A stretch of DNA of 64,000 bases from Epilithonimonas caeni DSM 17710 (GCF_000426465.1 NZ_AUFK01000013.1:186001-250000); one strand, 5' to 3'. Positions 8,931-17,724 are shown, numbered from the stretch's first letter. Numbers and translations are program-made. The notes: generated by a model not told the origin, from the sequence alone.

Positions 8931-9299
8931 ATGGCAGACCACAACGATTTTGGAAAAATAGCTGAAGATCTAGCGGTTGATTTTTTAGTCAAGAATCAAT
9001 ACAAGATTCTGGCTCGCAATTTCCGGTATCTGAAAGCAGAATTGGACATCATCGCTGAATTCAAGAATCAAATTGTCATTGTAGAAGTGAAAGCCAGAAA
9101 TACAGATGTTTTTCTGGAACCTCAAGAAGCTGTTAACAAAAAGAAAATCAAATTGTTAATTTCCGCGGCTAATTATTTTATCGAAGAAAATAATATTGAT
9201 AAAGAAGTCAGATTTGACATCATTTCGGTGCTTCCTAATAAACAAAAAACTTTGGAAATCCATCATATTATCGATGCTTTCCAAAGTTTTGAAATATGA
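8931..9299 (+). CDS. YraN family protein (UPF0102), putative endonuclease fold
   Basis: A 122-residue protein with the UPF0102 pattern: GKIAEDLAVDFLVKNQYKIL near the start, then AELDIIAEFKNQIVIVEVKAR, which carries the D-(x)n-E-x-K arrangement of the restriction-endonuclease-like fold, and KKKIKLLISAANYFI. It is complete. Cellular function is poorly defined. A dispersed CTGAG/TCGAAG repeat copy lies just upstream (8883-8901). Confidence 0.9.
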   Translation: MADHNDFGKIAEDLAVDFLVKNQYKILARNFRYLKAELDIIAEFKNQIVIVEVKARNTDVFLEPQEAVNKKKIKLLISAANYFIEENNIDKEVRFDIISVLPNKQKTLEIHHIIDAFQSFEI

Positions 9300-9301
9300 T
9301 T

Positions 9302-9571
9302 TTATTTGGCTAAGAGATTCTTTAAACTTTCAATTTCACGTTCAAGTCTTTTTATTTTCTGTGTGTTAGATTCTTTACTTTTAGCAATCATATCTAAAAC
9401 ATCTATATCATACAATTTAGCTATTTGCTCCAGTCTGTCAATATCCAGTTTTGTTTTTCCATTTTCTATATCACAATAGGCTCTTTGTGATATAAATAGT
9501 TTTTTAGCAGTATCAGCCTGAGAAAGACCACTGAGTAATCTCAGTTGTTTAATTTTTTCATTTATTTTCAT
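9302..9571 (-). CDS. XRE-family helix-turn-helix regulator
   Basis: An 89-residue protein with a Cro/CI-type HTH at residues 3-60 (KIKQLRLLSGLSQADTAKKL then ISQRAYCDIENGKTKLDID). A short coiled coil with IKRLEREIESLKNLL at the C-terminus probably mediates dimerization. ATG at 9571 is preferred over the in-frame TTG one codon upstream. It is transcribed away from the lipoprotein gene at 9753, a typical arrangement for a regulator of the divergent unit. Confidence 0.88.
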   Translation of the reverse strand: MKINEKIKQLRLLSGLSQADTAKKLFISQRAYCDIENGKTKLDIDRLEQIAKLYDIDVLDMIAKSKESNTQKIKRLEREIESLKNLLAK

Positions 9572-9752
9572 CAATTAGTGTTTTATGGTTTAAAATTAAT
9601 AAATAATAATAATCCAAGAAGAATTATTTCTAAAGTATGAAGTAAAACTGCTAATTATTTGTATTTGTTAAAAAAATTTATGAATAATTTCGAATTAATA
9701 AAAATGCGCAGATTATTAAATAAAAATTTTATTAACTTTAAACTTAATCAAA

Positions 9753-10913
9753 ATGAAAAAATTTTATTACTACTTATTAATTATTCCAACAATCATTTTC
9801 TCTCTTATTTATTCTTGTGAGAGAGATAAGGCAGTAGATGCATCCTCAAATAAAACGAATAATATATTTTCTAAAAGTGCAAAATATAAAGATAGAACAG
9901 ATAATTATTTGTTCACAAAAGGTGGCTCAGTAGAATTTTCTGTTGACAAAATAAATAACATATACAAATCAGTAACTAAAAAATCGGATAATGGAAATGT
10001 TTTGCAATTTATGTTATTTACAACAGGAAATCTGAGTAACGGAAATGATTTTGACTATTCGAAAATCGAAGGTGTTTGTTTTTATAAATTGGAAGATGGT
10101 TTTTTGGTTCAGAATATGTTTAAAAAATCAGGTGATAATTTTGTTGAGATTCCTGAACTGTCGTTAAAAATTTCTTCAATACATATGACAGATGTTAATT
10201 TTTTGATTAAATATTCAAAATTGCCAACATACCAATTGACAACGTATCTTGTTAAAAATGAAAAATTTGCTAATAAATCTGTATCTGAATATAATGAATC
10301 AGAAGATTTTCAAGATTTTATTTCTTATTATGTTGGTTCACAAGTCAAATTAGATAACACACTATCTCAAGAGGAAACGATAGAAATACTTGGATTATTA
10401 CCTGGTGGCGGTTGTAAAGGCTGTGGAAATAGTAGGGGAGTATGTGATTATGATGGTCCTATAGGTGTTTATTGTGATGTAAATGGATGTAGTTCAGGTT
10501 ATGCAAAAAATCAATTGATAAGTAATAATTCTGAATATGCAAATAATTTTAATGATGCAAAATCATATTCTATTAGAGATAATGTATTGGAAAACAGTTT
10601 GTTTGGATTAAAATATGAAAATTATTATTATCAGACCAGTTTTTCTGAACTTAATATATCTTTTTCTGATGCTATAGAATATGCTAAAATACTTCCGGAT
10701 TTATATATAGCATACGATAATATAGTGAATGGGAACTCTGAAGAAATTCTGATTTCCGATGTGCTTGCTCAAAAAATAAATAATATTTTGAACAATCTGA
10801 TTTCATCAAATTCTGATAAAGAGAATTTTATTAAAATTTTGCAGGATATAAAATCCGATGTTAGTTATTTGAAAAATAAAACAATTGAAGAAGTTAATGA
10901 TAAAATATATTAA
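9753..10913 (+). CDS. Predicted lipoprotein with a compact cysteine cluster, unknown function
   Basis: A 386-residue exported protein. The signal peptide ends in a lipobox-like LIYSC with Cys at position 22. The mature region is hydrophilic and Asn/Ser-rich. A Gly/Cys-rich segment near residues 210-240 reads GGGCKGCGNSRGVCDY, with two further Cys in YCDVNGCSSG, giving five closely spaced Cys that could form disulfides or bind metal. A C-terminal helical region follows. It overlaps the next gene by 17 bp. The Cys segment resembles small secreted Cys-rich peptides in layout, but I recognise no family. Confidence 0.75.
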   Translation: MKKFYYYLLIIPTIIFSLIYSCERDKAVDASSNKTNNIFSKSAKYKDRTDNYLFTKGGSVEFSVDKINNIYKSVTKKSDNGNVLQFMLFTTGNLSNGNDFDYSKIEGVCFYKLEDGFLVQNMFKKSGDNFVEIPELSLKISSIHMTDVNFLIKYSKLPTYQLTTYLVKNEKFANKSVSEYNESEDFQDFISYYVGSQVKLDNTLSQEETIEILGLLPGGGCKGCGNSRGVCDYDGPIGVYCDVNGCSSGYAKNQLISNNSEYANNFNDAKSYSIRDNVLENSLFGLKYENYYYQTSFSELNISFSDAIEYAKILPDLYIAYDNIVNGNSEEILISDVLAQKINNILNNLISSNSDKENFIKILQDIKSDVSYLKNKTIEEVNDKIY

Positions 10914-11418
10914 AGAGATTTTAATTTGGGGAGGAATTTCAACAATTTGTGCTTATTTGTTAAACTCAGTTTTTGCTTTTCTATTTTCTGATTATTTAGA
11001 AAATATTGTTTATAATGCTTTTGGATTATTTATAATAGCGATTCTATCACTGGTCGTTTTTTTATTCTATAAAAAAGAAGATATAAAATTTGAACTATTT
11101 CTAAGATATTCATTTGCTAACTTATGCATTATTACTATCTACAATTTTTACTATTTTATCAAATTCAAAATGGGAATATTAAAGTATTGTACTACAGAAA
11201 TGATTTCAAGGGAAAAGTTTGTGGAAGCTTGCTTTGGTTCAAATTTTATGATTTTTGTTACAACCTTTTTCTTTTTGTTAATTTTTAAAGAGAAGAACAT
11301 AAAAATTTTTACAAAGACTTCTATCATTTACATCGTTTTAATTTTATTTTTAACGATAGTTTTTAGAGTTCATATAATTTTTCTGACTCTTGTAGGACAA
11401 ATCTTATCAAAAATTTAA
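10897..11418 (+). CDS. Four-helix membrane protein, partner of the Cys-rich lipoprotein
   Basis: A 173-residue protein with four to five hydrophobic segments and little soluble sequence. ATG 10897 lies within the last codons of the preceding gene (stop at 10911-10913); a TTG at 10885 is possible but less likely. The overlap suggests translational coupling, so the lipoprotein and this protein probably work together. No family is recognised; size and topology resemble small immunity or accessory membrane proteins, which is only an analogy. Confidence 0.7.
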   Translation: MIKYIKEILIWGGISTICAYLLNSVFAFLFSDYLENIVYNAFGLFIIAILSLVVFLFYKKEDIKFELFLRYSFANLCIITIYNFYYFIKFKMGILKYCTTEMISREKFVEACFGSNFMIFVTTFFFLLIFKEKNIKIFTKTSIIYIVLILFLTIVFRVHIIFLTLVGQILSKI

Positions 11419-11435
11419 TAATAATAAATTCAAAT

Positions 11436-11475
11436 AAACCCCCTTTCCATTTAATTTATGAAAGAGGGTTTGTTT
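11436..11475. terminator. Bidirectional terminator between the membrane protein and sodC
   Basis: AAACCCCCTTTC (11436-11447) pairs with GAAAGAGGGTTT (11460-11471), with one C/A mismatch. It lies between convergent stop codons. Confidence 0.75.
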
Positions 11476-11488
11476 ATATTTTCAGATT

Positions 11489-11989
11489 CTACTTTATCTC
11501 CACACAACCCACTCTTCCTCCCGCATTTCCAGTAGGTTGCGTATGAAAATCATCAACGCCAGAATGGATAACGATGGCTTTTCCAATAATGTTTTTCATT
11601 GGGTCATCACATCCAAGACACCATTTATCCGTAGTAAAGATCAATTGTGCCTGCCCATTTTTATCAGCTTCCAAATTTCCAATATCACCCATATGGAAGT
11701 GTTCGGTATCCCATTTTCCGTGGTCATCTTTTGATGGATTCCAATGTCCGCCGGCAGATGAAGCATCTGTTGCACTGCAATTTCCAAATTCATGGATGTG
11801 AACGGCGTGAAGACCGGGTGTTAATTTAAAAATACTCAGATCCATTTCGACTTTTCCTTTTTTCTGTGTAAAATTAGCAGTCCCTTGAGTTTCTGTATGG
11901 GATTTTGGGCGAACGATATATTGTTTGGATACCGTTTTGCACGAAGCCAAAGAAAGACCTGCAATGCCCACAAGTAGTAGATTTTTCAT
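11489..11989 (-). CDS. sodC: Cu/Zn superoxide dismutase, lipoprotein
   Basis: A 166-residue SodC-family protein with a lipobox (GLSLASC, Cys17). Predicted metal ligands are His64 and His66 (HAVHIHEFG), bridging His82 (GGHWNP), His90, His99 (HFHMGD), Asp102 and His142 (VIHSGVDD). Cys71 and Cys162 match the conserved intrasubunit disulfide. It should dismutate superoxide in the periplasm or at the outer membrane. A Cys-containing insert (KWCLGCDDP, 122-130) before the last strands is unusual and could form an extra disulfide. Confidence 0.93.
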   Translation of the reverse strand: MKNLLLVGIAGLSLASCKTVSKQYIVRPKSHTETQGTANFTQKKGKVEMDLSIFKLTPGLHAVHIHEFGNCSATDASSAGGHWNPSKDDHGKWDTEHFHMGDIGNLEADKNGQAQLIFTTDKWCLGCDDPMKNIIGKAIVIHSGVDDFHTQPTGNAGGRVGCVEIK

Positions 11990-12050
11990 AAAAATAGCTT
12001 ATTTGTTGTTTGTAGATATAACAAATTTAAAGCCAATATTCTGAACCTAA

Positions 12051-12066
12051 TGTTTTACGTGAAACA
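12051..12066. promoter_or_regulatory. parS-like ParB binding site 2
   Basis: TGTTTTACGTGAAACA differs from the parS consensus TGTTTCACGTGAAACA at one position. It lies 1 bp before the first direct repeat of the TonB-receptor promoter, so a local regulatory role is an alternative. Two such 16-mers within 12 kb favour a real partition region. Confidence 0.6.
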
Positions 12067-12067
12067 T

Positions 12068-12140
12068 TTACGATTCGGTTAGGAATATCTACAGTTCGGT
12101 TACAATTAATTTAATATTGTCATTCCCTGAAATATCTTTG
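12068..12140 (+). promoter_or_regulatory. Predicted LytTR-activated promoter of the TonB-dependent receptor gene
   Basis: Two direct repeats, TTACGATTCGGTTA (12068-12081) and CTACAGTTCGGTTA (12089-12102), are offset by exactly 21 bp. The -7 box TATCTTTG is at 12133-12140, 39 bp after the GTTCGG core of repeat 2. No good -33 element is visible, consistent with activator dependence. The geometry is identical at 14533 and 59816. Confidence 0.8.
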
Positions 12141-12156
12141 AATCAAAATTAACATT

Positions 12157-14388
12157 ATGACAACTCAAGGTAGGATTTCTTCACTTTTTTTTCTTTTGAT
12201 CAGTATCAGCATTTGGTCACAAATTACTATTTCCGGAAAAGTAACTTATAAGAATAAAACATTGAAAGACATTAATGTAACGCTTAAAGATACTTATGAC
12301 GGTGCAACCACGGATGAAAATGGAAATTATTCTTTCACCACCACAGAAACCGGAGATAAGATTTTGGTTTTTTCAGGACAAAATTATGACGAAGTTGAGC
12401 TATCTGTAAAAATTGAAGGAAAAGATATCTCAATGAATGCTAATTTAAAAGAGCAAATTAACGAAATTAATGCCGTTGTGATTACTGCGGGAAGTATAGA
12501 AGCCAGCGACAAGAAACGTACGACAGCTCTGTTGACACCTTTGGACGTTTATACAACAGCCGGAGCTAACGGACAGATTTCCTCAGCTTTAGGTTATTTA
12601 CCAGGCGTTCAGAAAGTAGGAGAGAGTGAGGGATTATTTGTGAGAGGTGGAACCGGAGCAGAAACAAAGATCTTTATGGATGGCAATCTGGTCAATAATT
12701 ATTTCACCAATTCTGTTCCGGGAATTGCCGGGAGAGACCGTTTTAATACATCATTATTCAAAGGTAATGTGTTTTCAAGTGGTGGATATTCTGCGGTTTA
12801 TGGGCAGGCTTTGTCATCGGTTTTGATTTTGGAAAGCGTGGATCTGCCGGATACGACATCATTTAACTTCGGAGTTTCCCCGATTTTCCTTAGTGCTAAC
12901 TATCAGAAACTCAATCAGGAAAAAACGGCTTCTTGGGGCGTTGCAGGTGGTTATTCGAATCTTGGATTGATGGGAAAATTATTCAACTTCAATACAGATT
13001 TTGACAGATATCCGCAAGGTTACGGATTCGATGGGAATTTCAGAATCAAAACCAAAAAAGGAGGTTTCATCAAATATTATGGAAGCGTAGATGAAAATAA
13101 AATGGCAGTTGGGTCAGAGAGCCTAGAGCCGGATTCTGACAAAAATATGGTCAGTCTGAAAGGTCAGAATATGTATCATAACCTGTCTTATAGAGAGAAA
13201 TTCGGGAAGTATCTTTTGAATATCGGAACATCTTATACTTATAATTCTAGCGATTTGAATTTTGCTACTTTTAAAGATAATATTGAGCAATCTGATACAC
13301 CAATCAATAATCAATCAAATTACATCAATGCAAAAGCAGTTATCGAAAGAAAAATCAATAGAGCAAGTATTTTGAGAGCTGGATTTGAATTAAACAATGC
13401 TGATGAAAATATGAAATATGGAACTTTCGAAAGAAATTATAATGATTTGATTACGTCTGCTTTTGCAGAAACCGATTTGATCTTCACTAATAATTTAACG
13501 GCAAAAATAGGAGCAAGAACAGAACATTCTTCTTATCTCGGTAAATGGAATTTCTCACCAAGAGCTGCTTTGGCTTACAGAATTTCCAAAGACTGGACAA
13601 CTTCTCTGGCTTACGGAATCTTCTATCAAAATCCGGAAAGCAAATATCTTTACAGCAAGAATTTTGATTTTCAGAGAGCAGACCATTATATCTTTCAGAT
13701 TCAGAAAAATTCGGATGGGAGAAGTTTGAGATTTGAGGCATTTTATAAAAAATACGATGATCTGATCAAAACCATTTCATTGGCAGACAATGTCTCTTCG
13801 GCAAATAACCAATATTATCAGATTGCGAATAGTAATGAAGGAAAAGGTTTTGCAAAAGGAGTCGAATTATTCTGGAGAGATAAAAAAACATTCAAAGATA
13901 TCGATTATTGGCTGACTTATTCCTATCTGGATTCTAAAAGAGACTTCTTAAACTATCCTTTTAGTTTAGCTCCGAATTTCGCTTCAAAACATACTTTCAA
14001 TGCGGTGGCGAAGAAGTTTGTGATGGACTGGAAAACTGGATTTAATTTGTCCTATACTTATTCCAAAGGAAGACCTTATTATGATTTGGTTTCCGAAAAT
14101 GGAGAGAATATTGTTCGCCATCAAGGGAAATTAAAAGATTACAGCGGGCTAAATTTCAGTATCAATTATGTTCCAAGCGTTGGCAAGAAAGATTCGAAGT
14201 CATTTACTGTATTTGTTTTGAGCATCAATAATATTTTGGGTAATAAAAATATTTACGGCTATAATTATTCTGCTGATGGCAATAACAGAACAGCTGTTAG
14301 ACCGCCAGTGAATACGTTTGTTTTTGTAGGAGTCTTCGTAAGTTTTGGAGTTGATAAGACGAATGATGCGATTAATAATAATTTGTAA
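12157..14388 (+). CDS. TonB-dependent receptor with N-terminal carboxypeptidase-regulatory-like domain
   Basis: A 743-residue outer-membrane receptor. A signal peptide (about 1-22, ending IWSQ) is followed by a CarboxypepD_reg-like beta-sandwich (about 24-95, with GATTDENGNYSF), a plug domain (about 110-225, with LGYLPGVQKVGESEGLFVRGG) and a beta barrel to the end. It has no C-terminal sorting domain and no adjacent SusD gene, so it is not a classic SusCD pair. The ligand is unknown. Its promoter has the same LytTR-type repeats as the TPR gene that follows and the kinase/LytTR operon at 59.9 kb, so the three are predicted to be one regulon. Confidence 0.9.
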   Translation: MTTQGRISSLFFLLISISIWSQITISGKVTYKNKTLKDINVTLKDTYDGATTDENGNYSFTTTETGDKILVFSGQNYDEVELSVKIEGKDISMNANLKEQINEINAVVITAGSIEASDKKRTTALLTPLDVYTTAGANGQISSALGYLPGVQKVGESEGLFVRGGTGAETKIFMDGNLVNNYFTNSVPGIAGRDRFNTSLFKGNVFSSGGYSAVYGQALSSVLILESVDLPDTTSFNFGVSPIFLSANYQKLNQEKTASWGVAGGYSNLGLMGKLFNFNTDFDRYPQGYGFDGNFRIKTKKGGFIKYYGSVDENKMAVGSESLEPDSDKNMVSLKGQNMYHNLSYREKFGKYLLNIGTSYTYNSSDLNFATFKDNIEQSDTPINNQSNYINAKAVIERKINRASILRAGFELNNADENMKYGTFERNYNDLITSAFAETDLIFTNNLTAKIGARTEHSSYLGKWNFSPRAALAYRISKDWTTSLAYGIFYQNPESKYLYSKNFDFQRADHYIFQIQKNSDGRSLRFEAFYKKYDDLIKTISLADNVSSANNQYYQIANSNEGKGFAKGVELFWRDKKTFKDIDYWLTYSYLDSKRDFLNYPFSLAPNFASKHTFNAVAKKFVMDWKTGFNLSYTYSKGRPYYDLVSENGENIVRHQGKLKDYSGLNFSINYVPSVGKKDSKSFTVFVLSINNILGNKNIYGYNYSADGNNRTAVRPPVNTFVFVGVFVSFGVDKTNDAINNNL

Positions 14389-14532
14389 ATGATTAAAGGT
14401 TAAACACAAAGAAAATTTGAATTTGTGCTAAATTATTTAAAGATTAATCAAAGATTTTTTAGTGCCTTAAAAACGCAAAGTCTATAAATGAAATTTGTGT
14501 CTTTGTGTTTAATAACAACCGAGTTTAAAGTA

Positions 14533-14605
14533 TTACGGCTCAGACGTTAAAAACGACAGTTCGGCAGAATAAAATTTCAATAAGCGAAAACTCATTCTAT
14601 CTTTG
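14533..14605 (+). promoter_or_regulatory. Predicted LytTR-activated promoter of the TPR-protein gene
   Basis: Repeat 1 TTACGGCTCAGACG (14533-14546) is degenerate and repeat 2 CGACAGTTCGGCAG (14554-14567) is strong, 21 bp apart. TATCTTTG at 14598-14605 starts 39 bp after the GTTCGG core. The preceding 14389-14532 stretch holds only a dispersed TTTGTGTCTTTGTGTTTAA-type repeat. Confidence 0.75.
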
Positions 14606-14642
14606 AATCAGAAATTCAAAATAACAAATAAACATATTCATT

Positions 14643-15284
14643 ATGAAAAATCTATTCTTAACAGCAGCATTAATTTTTGTAGGATTTACAGCATTTGCCC
14701 AGACCGCTTATGAAAAAGCAATGACAGAGAAGATCTCTAAAGTGGAAGATCACAAAACACCGGACGAATTCACGGCTTTAGCAAACGATTTCGATAGGAT
14801 AGGAATCAAGGAAAGTACACAATGGTTGCCTTACTATTACGCCGCATTTGCAACCATCCAAAAGGGAAGAATCCTGATGCGAGGCGATGATAAATCCGGA
14901 TTGGACCCAGTTGCAGCGGAAGCAGAAAAATACATCGCAAAAGCAGAAACATTAAGCCCCAACAATGCTGAACTTTTCATTCTGAAAAAGATGACCAGCG
15001 GACTCAGAATGATGGCAGACCCGATGTCCAGATATATGAGCGAAGCACCTGTTGCCCAGCAAGCACTGGCAAAGGCCATAGAATTGGACCCAAATAATCC
15101 AAGAATCACAGTTTTGCAGGCAGAGGATGCTTATTTTACACCTGAACAATTCGGTGGAAGCAAAACCAAAGGTGCAGAATTATTCAAAAAAGCGATTGAG
15201 CAGTTCGGTACTTACAAATCAAAATCTTCTCTTGACCCAAAATGGGGAAAAGCTGAAGCAGAATATTTTCTAAGTCAGAAATAA
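14643..15284 (+). CDS. Exported TPR-like protein of unknown function
   Basis: A 213-residue protein with a clear signal peptide (cleavage after FTAFAQ, about residue 20). The mature part is helical and has TPR-like pairs, including AEAEKYIAKAETLSPNNAELFILKK split across residues about 82-106 and ALAKAIELDPNNPRITVLQAE at about 140. There is no lipobox, so it should be soluble in the periplasm. It lies directly after the TonB-dependent receptor but has its own promoter with the same operator geometry, so joint control is likely. A function in envelope homeostasis or nutrient processing is a guess. Confidence 0.8.
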   Translation: MKNLFLTAALIFVGFTAFAQTAYEKAMTEKISKVEDHKTPDEFTALANDFDRIGIKESTQWLPYYYAAFATIQKGRILMRGDDKSGLDPVAAEAEKYIAKAETLSPNNAELFILKKMTSGLRMMADPMSRYMSEAPVAQQALAKAIELDPNNPRITVLQAEDAYFTPEQFGGSKTKGAELFKKAIEQFGTYKSKSSLDPKWGKAEAEYFLSQK

Positions 15285-15308
15285 GCACAACATTCATATT
15301 TCATCGAG

Positions 15309-15336
15309 TTCCTTCGTCTTTGGCGAGGGAATTTTT
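15309..15336 (+). terminator. Terminator of the TPR-protein gene
   Basis: TTCCTTCG (15309-15316) pairs with CGAGGGAA (15324-15331), with one T/G wobble, followed by a T run. Confidence 0.8.
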
Positions 15337-15469
15337 GTATCCGATGTTTTACAGGCGATAAAGATATTATTAATAATTGGGAATCATAAAAGGTGTATCA
15401 AACTTAGTGATGATTTTTTCTGAACAACAATATTTATTCGCTCAGGATTACTGTCGATAGAATTTTTAT

Positions 15470-15477
15470 TAATTTTG
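15470..15477 (+). promoter_or_regulatory. -7 element of the prolyl oligopeptidase promoter
   Basis: TAATTTTG overlaps the in-frame TTG at 15475 that would otherwise extend the gene. Transcription should start near 15483, so translation must begin at ATG 15499. Confidence 0.65.
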
Positions 15478-15498
15478 AAACCATTCAAAAAGTTAAAA

Positions 15499-17619
15499 AT
15501 GAAAGTAAAATCAATTCTTACAACGACAGCCGTGGTTTTCTACATGGGTGTGCAAGCTCAAACTATGACTCAATCTAACTATCCCAAAGCCGTAAAAGGA
15601 ATTCAAGTCGATAACTATTTCGGAACTCAGGTTTCTGACCCTTTCCGCGATCTGGAAAACGATTCTGAAGCGACCAAGAAATGGGTGGACGAAGAAGTAG
15701 CTTACAGCCAGAATTATCTATCGAAAATTCCTTTTAGAGAGACAATCAAAGATCAATTGAGAGATATCTGGAATTATGAGAAAATAGGAGCACCGTTCAA
15801 AGAAGGTGACTATACTTATTATTATAAAAATAACGGATTACAGGCGCAGTCTGTGCTTTACAGAACCAATAACAAAGCCAAACAAACAGAGGTTTTCCTT
15901 GACCCCAATACTTTTTCGGACAAAGGAACGACTTCACTTTCCAATTTGTCATTCAATAAGAAAGGAAACCTTGCGGCATATTCTATCTCAGAAGGTGGAA
16001 GTGACTGGAACAAGATCATCATCATCGATGCCATCAGTAAAAAACAAATCGATGAAACATTAGTGGATGTGAAATTCAGTGGGATTGCCTGGAAAGGCGA
16101 CGAAGGTTTCTATTACTCCAGCTATGATAAGCCGAAGGAAGGAACGGTTCTTTCCGGAATGACGGACAAGCACAAAGTTTATTTCCACAAATTAGGAACA
16201 AAACAATCCGAAGATCAACTGATCTTCGGAGGCGAAAAAACACCGAGAAGATATCTTTCTGCTGGCGTTTCCGAAGATCAGAGATTCCTTATTATTTCAG
16301 CCGCTAATGCTACCAACGGCAACGAATTATATGTCAAAGATCTTAAAAATGGAGGAGATTTTATCCAGATTAACAAAGGTTTTGACATCAATGCGGATAT
16401 TGTAGATACGCAGGGCGACGAGCTTTTCATCTTCACAGATAAAGATGCGCCGAATATGAGATTGGTAAAAGCCAGCATCAAAAACCCAAGCCCGGAAAAC
16501 TGGAAAGATGTCATTCCACAAACTGAAAATGTGTTGAGCATTTCTGAAGGTGGCGGATACTTTTTCGGGAAATATATGAAAGATGCCATCAGCCTTGTGA
16601 AGCAATTTGATAAGACGGGGAAACTTGTCAGAGAAATTGTTTTGCCCGGAAAGGGAACAGTTTCCGGTTTCGGAGGTAAGGAAAAGGAGAAAGACATCTA
16701 TTATTCTTTTACCAATTATATTATGCCGGGAACGATCTACAAATACAATGTAGATTCCGGAAAATCAGAGGTCTATCAAAAACCGAAAGTGAAATTCAAC
16801 CCGGAGAATTATGTTTCTGAGCAGGTTTTCTACACGTCAAAAGACGGGACCAAAGTTCCAATGATGATCAACTATAAAAAAGGAACTAAACTGGACGGTA
16901 AAAATCCGACCATTCTCTATTCTTACGGCGGTTTCAACATCAGCCTTCAGCCAGCTTTCTCCGTCGTGAATGCCATCTGGATGGAGAATGGAGGAATCTA
17001 TGCGGTTCCGAACATCCGTGGTGGCGGTGAGTATGGTAAAAAATGGCATGATGCAGGAACGAAACAACAGAAGAAAAATGTGTTTGATGACTTTATTGCG
17101 GCTGGAGAATATCTACAGTCGAAAGGTTACACTTCCAAGGAATATATGGCACTTTCCGGACGTTCAAATGGTGGTCTTTTGGTAGGGGCGACAATGACCA
17201 TGAGACCAGACCTGGCAAAAGTAGCTTTCCCTGGCGTTGGGGTTTTGGATATGTTGAGATATAATAAATTCACAGCAGGTGCGGGCTGGTCTTACGATTA
17301 CGGAACTACCGAAGACAGCAAAGAAATGTTTGAGTACCTGAAATCTTATTCCCCGGTTCATAATGTGAAGGCTGGAACCTGTTATCCGTCAACAATGATC
17401 ATTACCAGTGATCATGATGATAGAGTAGTGCCGGCACATTCCTTCAAATTTGGTGCTGAGTTGCAGGAAAAACAAACTTGCAACAATCCGATCTTGCTAA
17501 GAATCGAGAAGAATGCCGGTCACGGCGCAGGGCGTTCTACCGAGCAGGTGATCGGCGAAAATGCTGACCTTTTAAGTTTTGCTTTATTCGAAATGGGAAT
17601 AAAATCCTTGAAAAAATAA
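15499..17619 (+). CDS. Prolyl oligopeptidase family serine peptidase (S9A), exported
   Basis: A 706-residue periplasmic peptidase that cleaves after proline in short peptides. A signal peptide (MKVKSILTTTAVVFYMGVQAQ) precedes an N-terminal S9 segment (DPFRDLENDSEATKKWV), a seven-bladed propeller and the alpha/beta-hydrolase domain. The Ser nucleophile is in LSGRSNGGLLVGA, the Asp in ITSDHDDRVVPAHS and the His in NAGHGAGRS. The start at 15499 is chosen because the longer TTG start overlaps the promoter and spoils the signal peptide. The length matches S9A family members. It ends at a strong terminator. Confidence 0.96.
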   Translation: MKVKSILTTTAVVFYMGVQAQTMTQSNYPKAVKGIQVDNYFGTQVSDPFRDLENDSEATKKWVDEEVAYSQNYLSKIPFRETIKDQLRDIWNYEKIGAPFKEGDYTYYYKNNGLQAQSVLYRTNNKAKQTEVFLDPNTFSDKGTTSLSNLSFNKKGNLAAYSISEGGSDWNKIIIIDAISKKQIDETLVDVKFSGIAWKGDEGFYYSSYDKPKEGTVLSGMTDKHKVYFHKLGTKQSEDQLIFGGEKTPRRYLSAGVSEDQRFLIISAANATNGNELYVKDLKNGGDFIQINKGFDINADIVDTQGDELFIFTDKDAPNMRLVKASIKNPSPENWKDVIPQTENVLSISEGGGYFFGKYMKDAISLVKQFDKTGKLVREIVLPGKGTVSGFGGKEKEKDIYYSFTNYIMPGTIYKYNVDSGKSEVYQKPKVKFNPENYVSEQVFYTSKDGTKVPMMINYKKGTKLDGKNPTILYSYGGFNISLQPAFSVVNAIWMENGGIYAVPNIRGGGEYGKKWHDAGTKQQKKNVFDDFIAAGEYLQSKGYTSKEYMALSGRSNGGLLVGATMTMRPDLAKVAFPGVGVLDMLRYNKFTAGAGWSYDYGTTEDSKEMFEYLKSYSPVHNVKAGTCYPSTMIITSDHDDRVVPAHSFKFGAELQEKQTCNNPILLRIEKNAGHGAGRSTEQVIGENADLLSFALFEMGIKSLKK

Positions 17620-17642
17620 ATTCTTTTATCCATGTGACAAAA

Positions 17643-17669
17643 AATCCCGAAATTAGTTTCGGGGTTTTT
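17643..17669 (+). terminator. Terminator of the prolyl oligopeptidase gene
   Basis: CCCGAAA (17646-17652) pairs with TTTCGGG (17657-17663) around TTAG, followed by a T run. Confidence 0.85.
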
Positions 17670-17724
17670 GGTTTTGGACAAAAATTTGATGCAACCCAAA
17701 TCATCTATTTTAAATTTTATAACT

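Noticed and set aside
12157-14388. SusC assignment for the TonB-dependent receptor
   Set aside because: No SusD-like lipoprotein follows, and the receptor is shorter than typical SusC proteins.
15199-15210. Another CAGTTCGGT core as a LytTR site
   Set aside because: It lies inside the TPR-protein coding region, has no partner 21 bp away and no -7 box 39 bp downstream.
15475-15498. TTG start that would lengthen the prolyl oligopeptidase by eight residues
   Set aside because: The TTG lies within the -7 box TAATTTTG, and the extra residues disrupt a clean signal peptide.
16278-16697. Long antisense ORFs inside the prolyl oligopeptidase gene and other housekeeping genes
   Set aside because: They are frame shadows of well-supported genes and show no domain, signal or promoter of their own.
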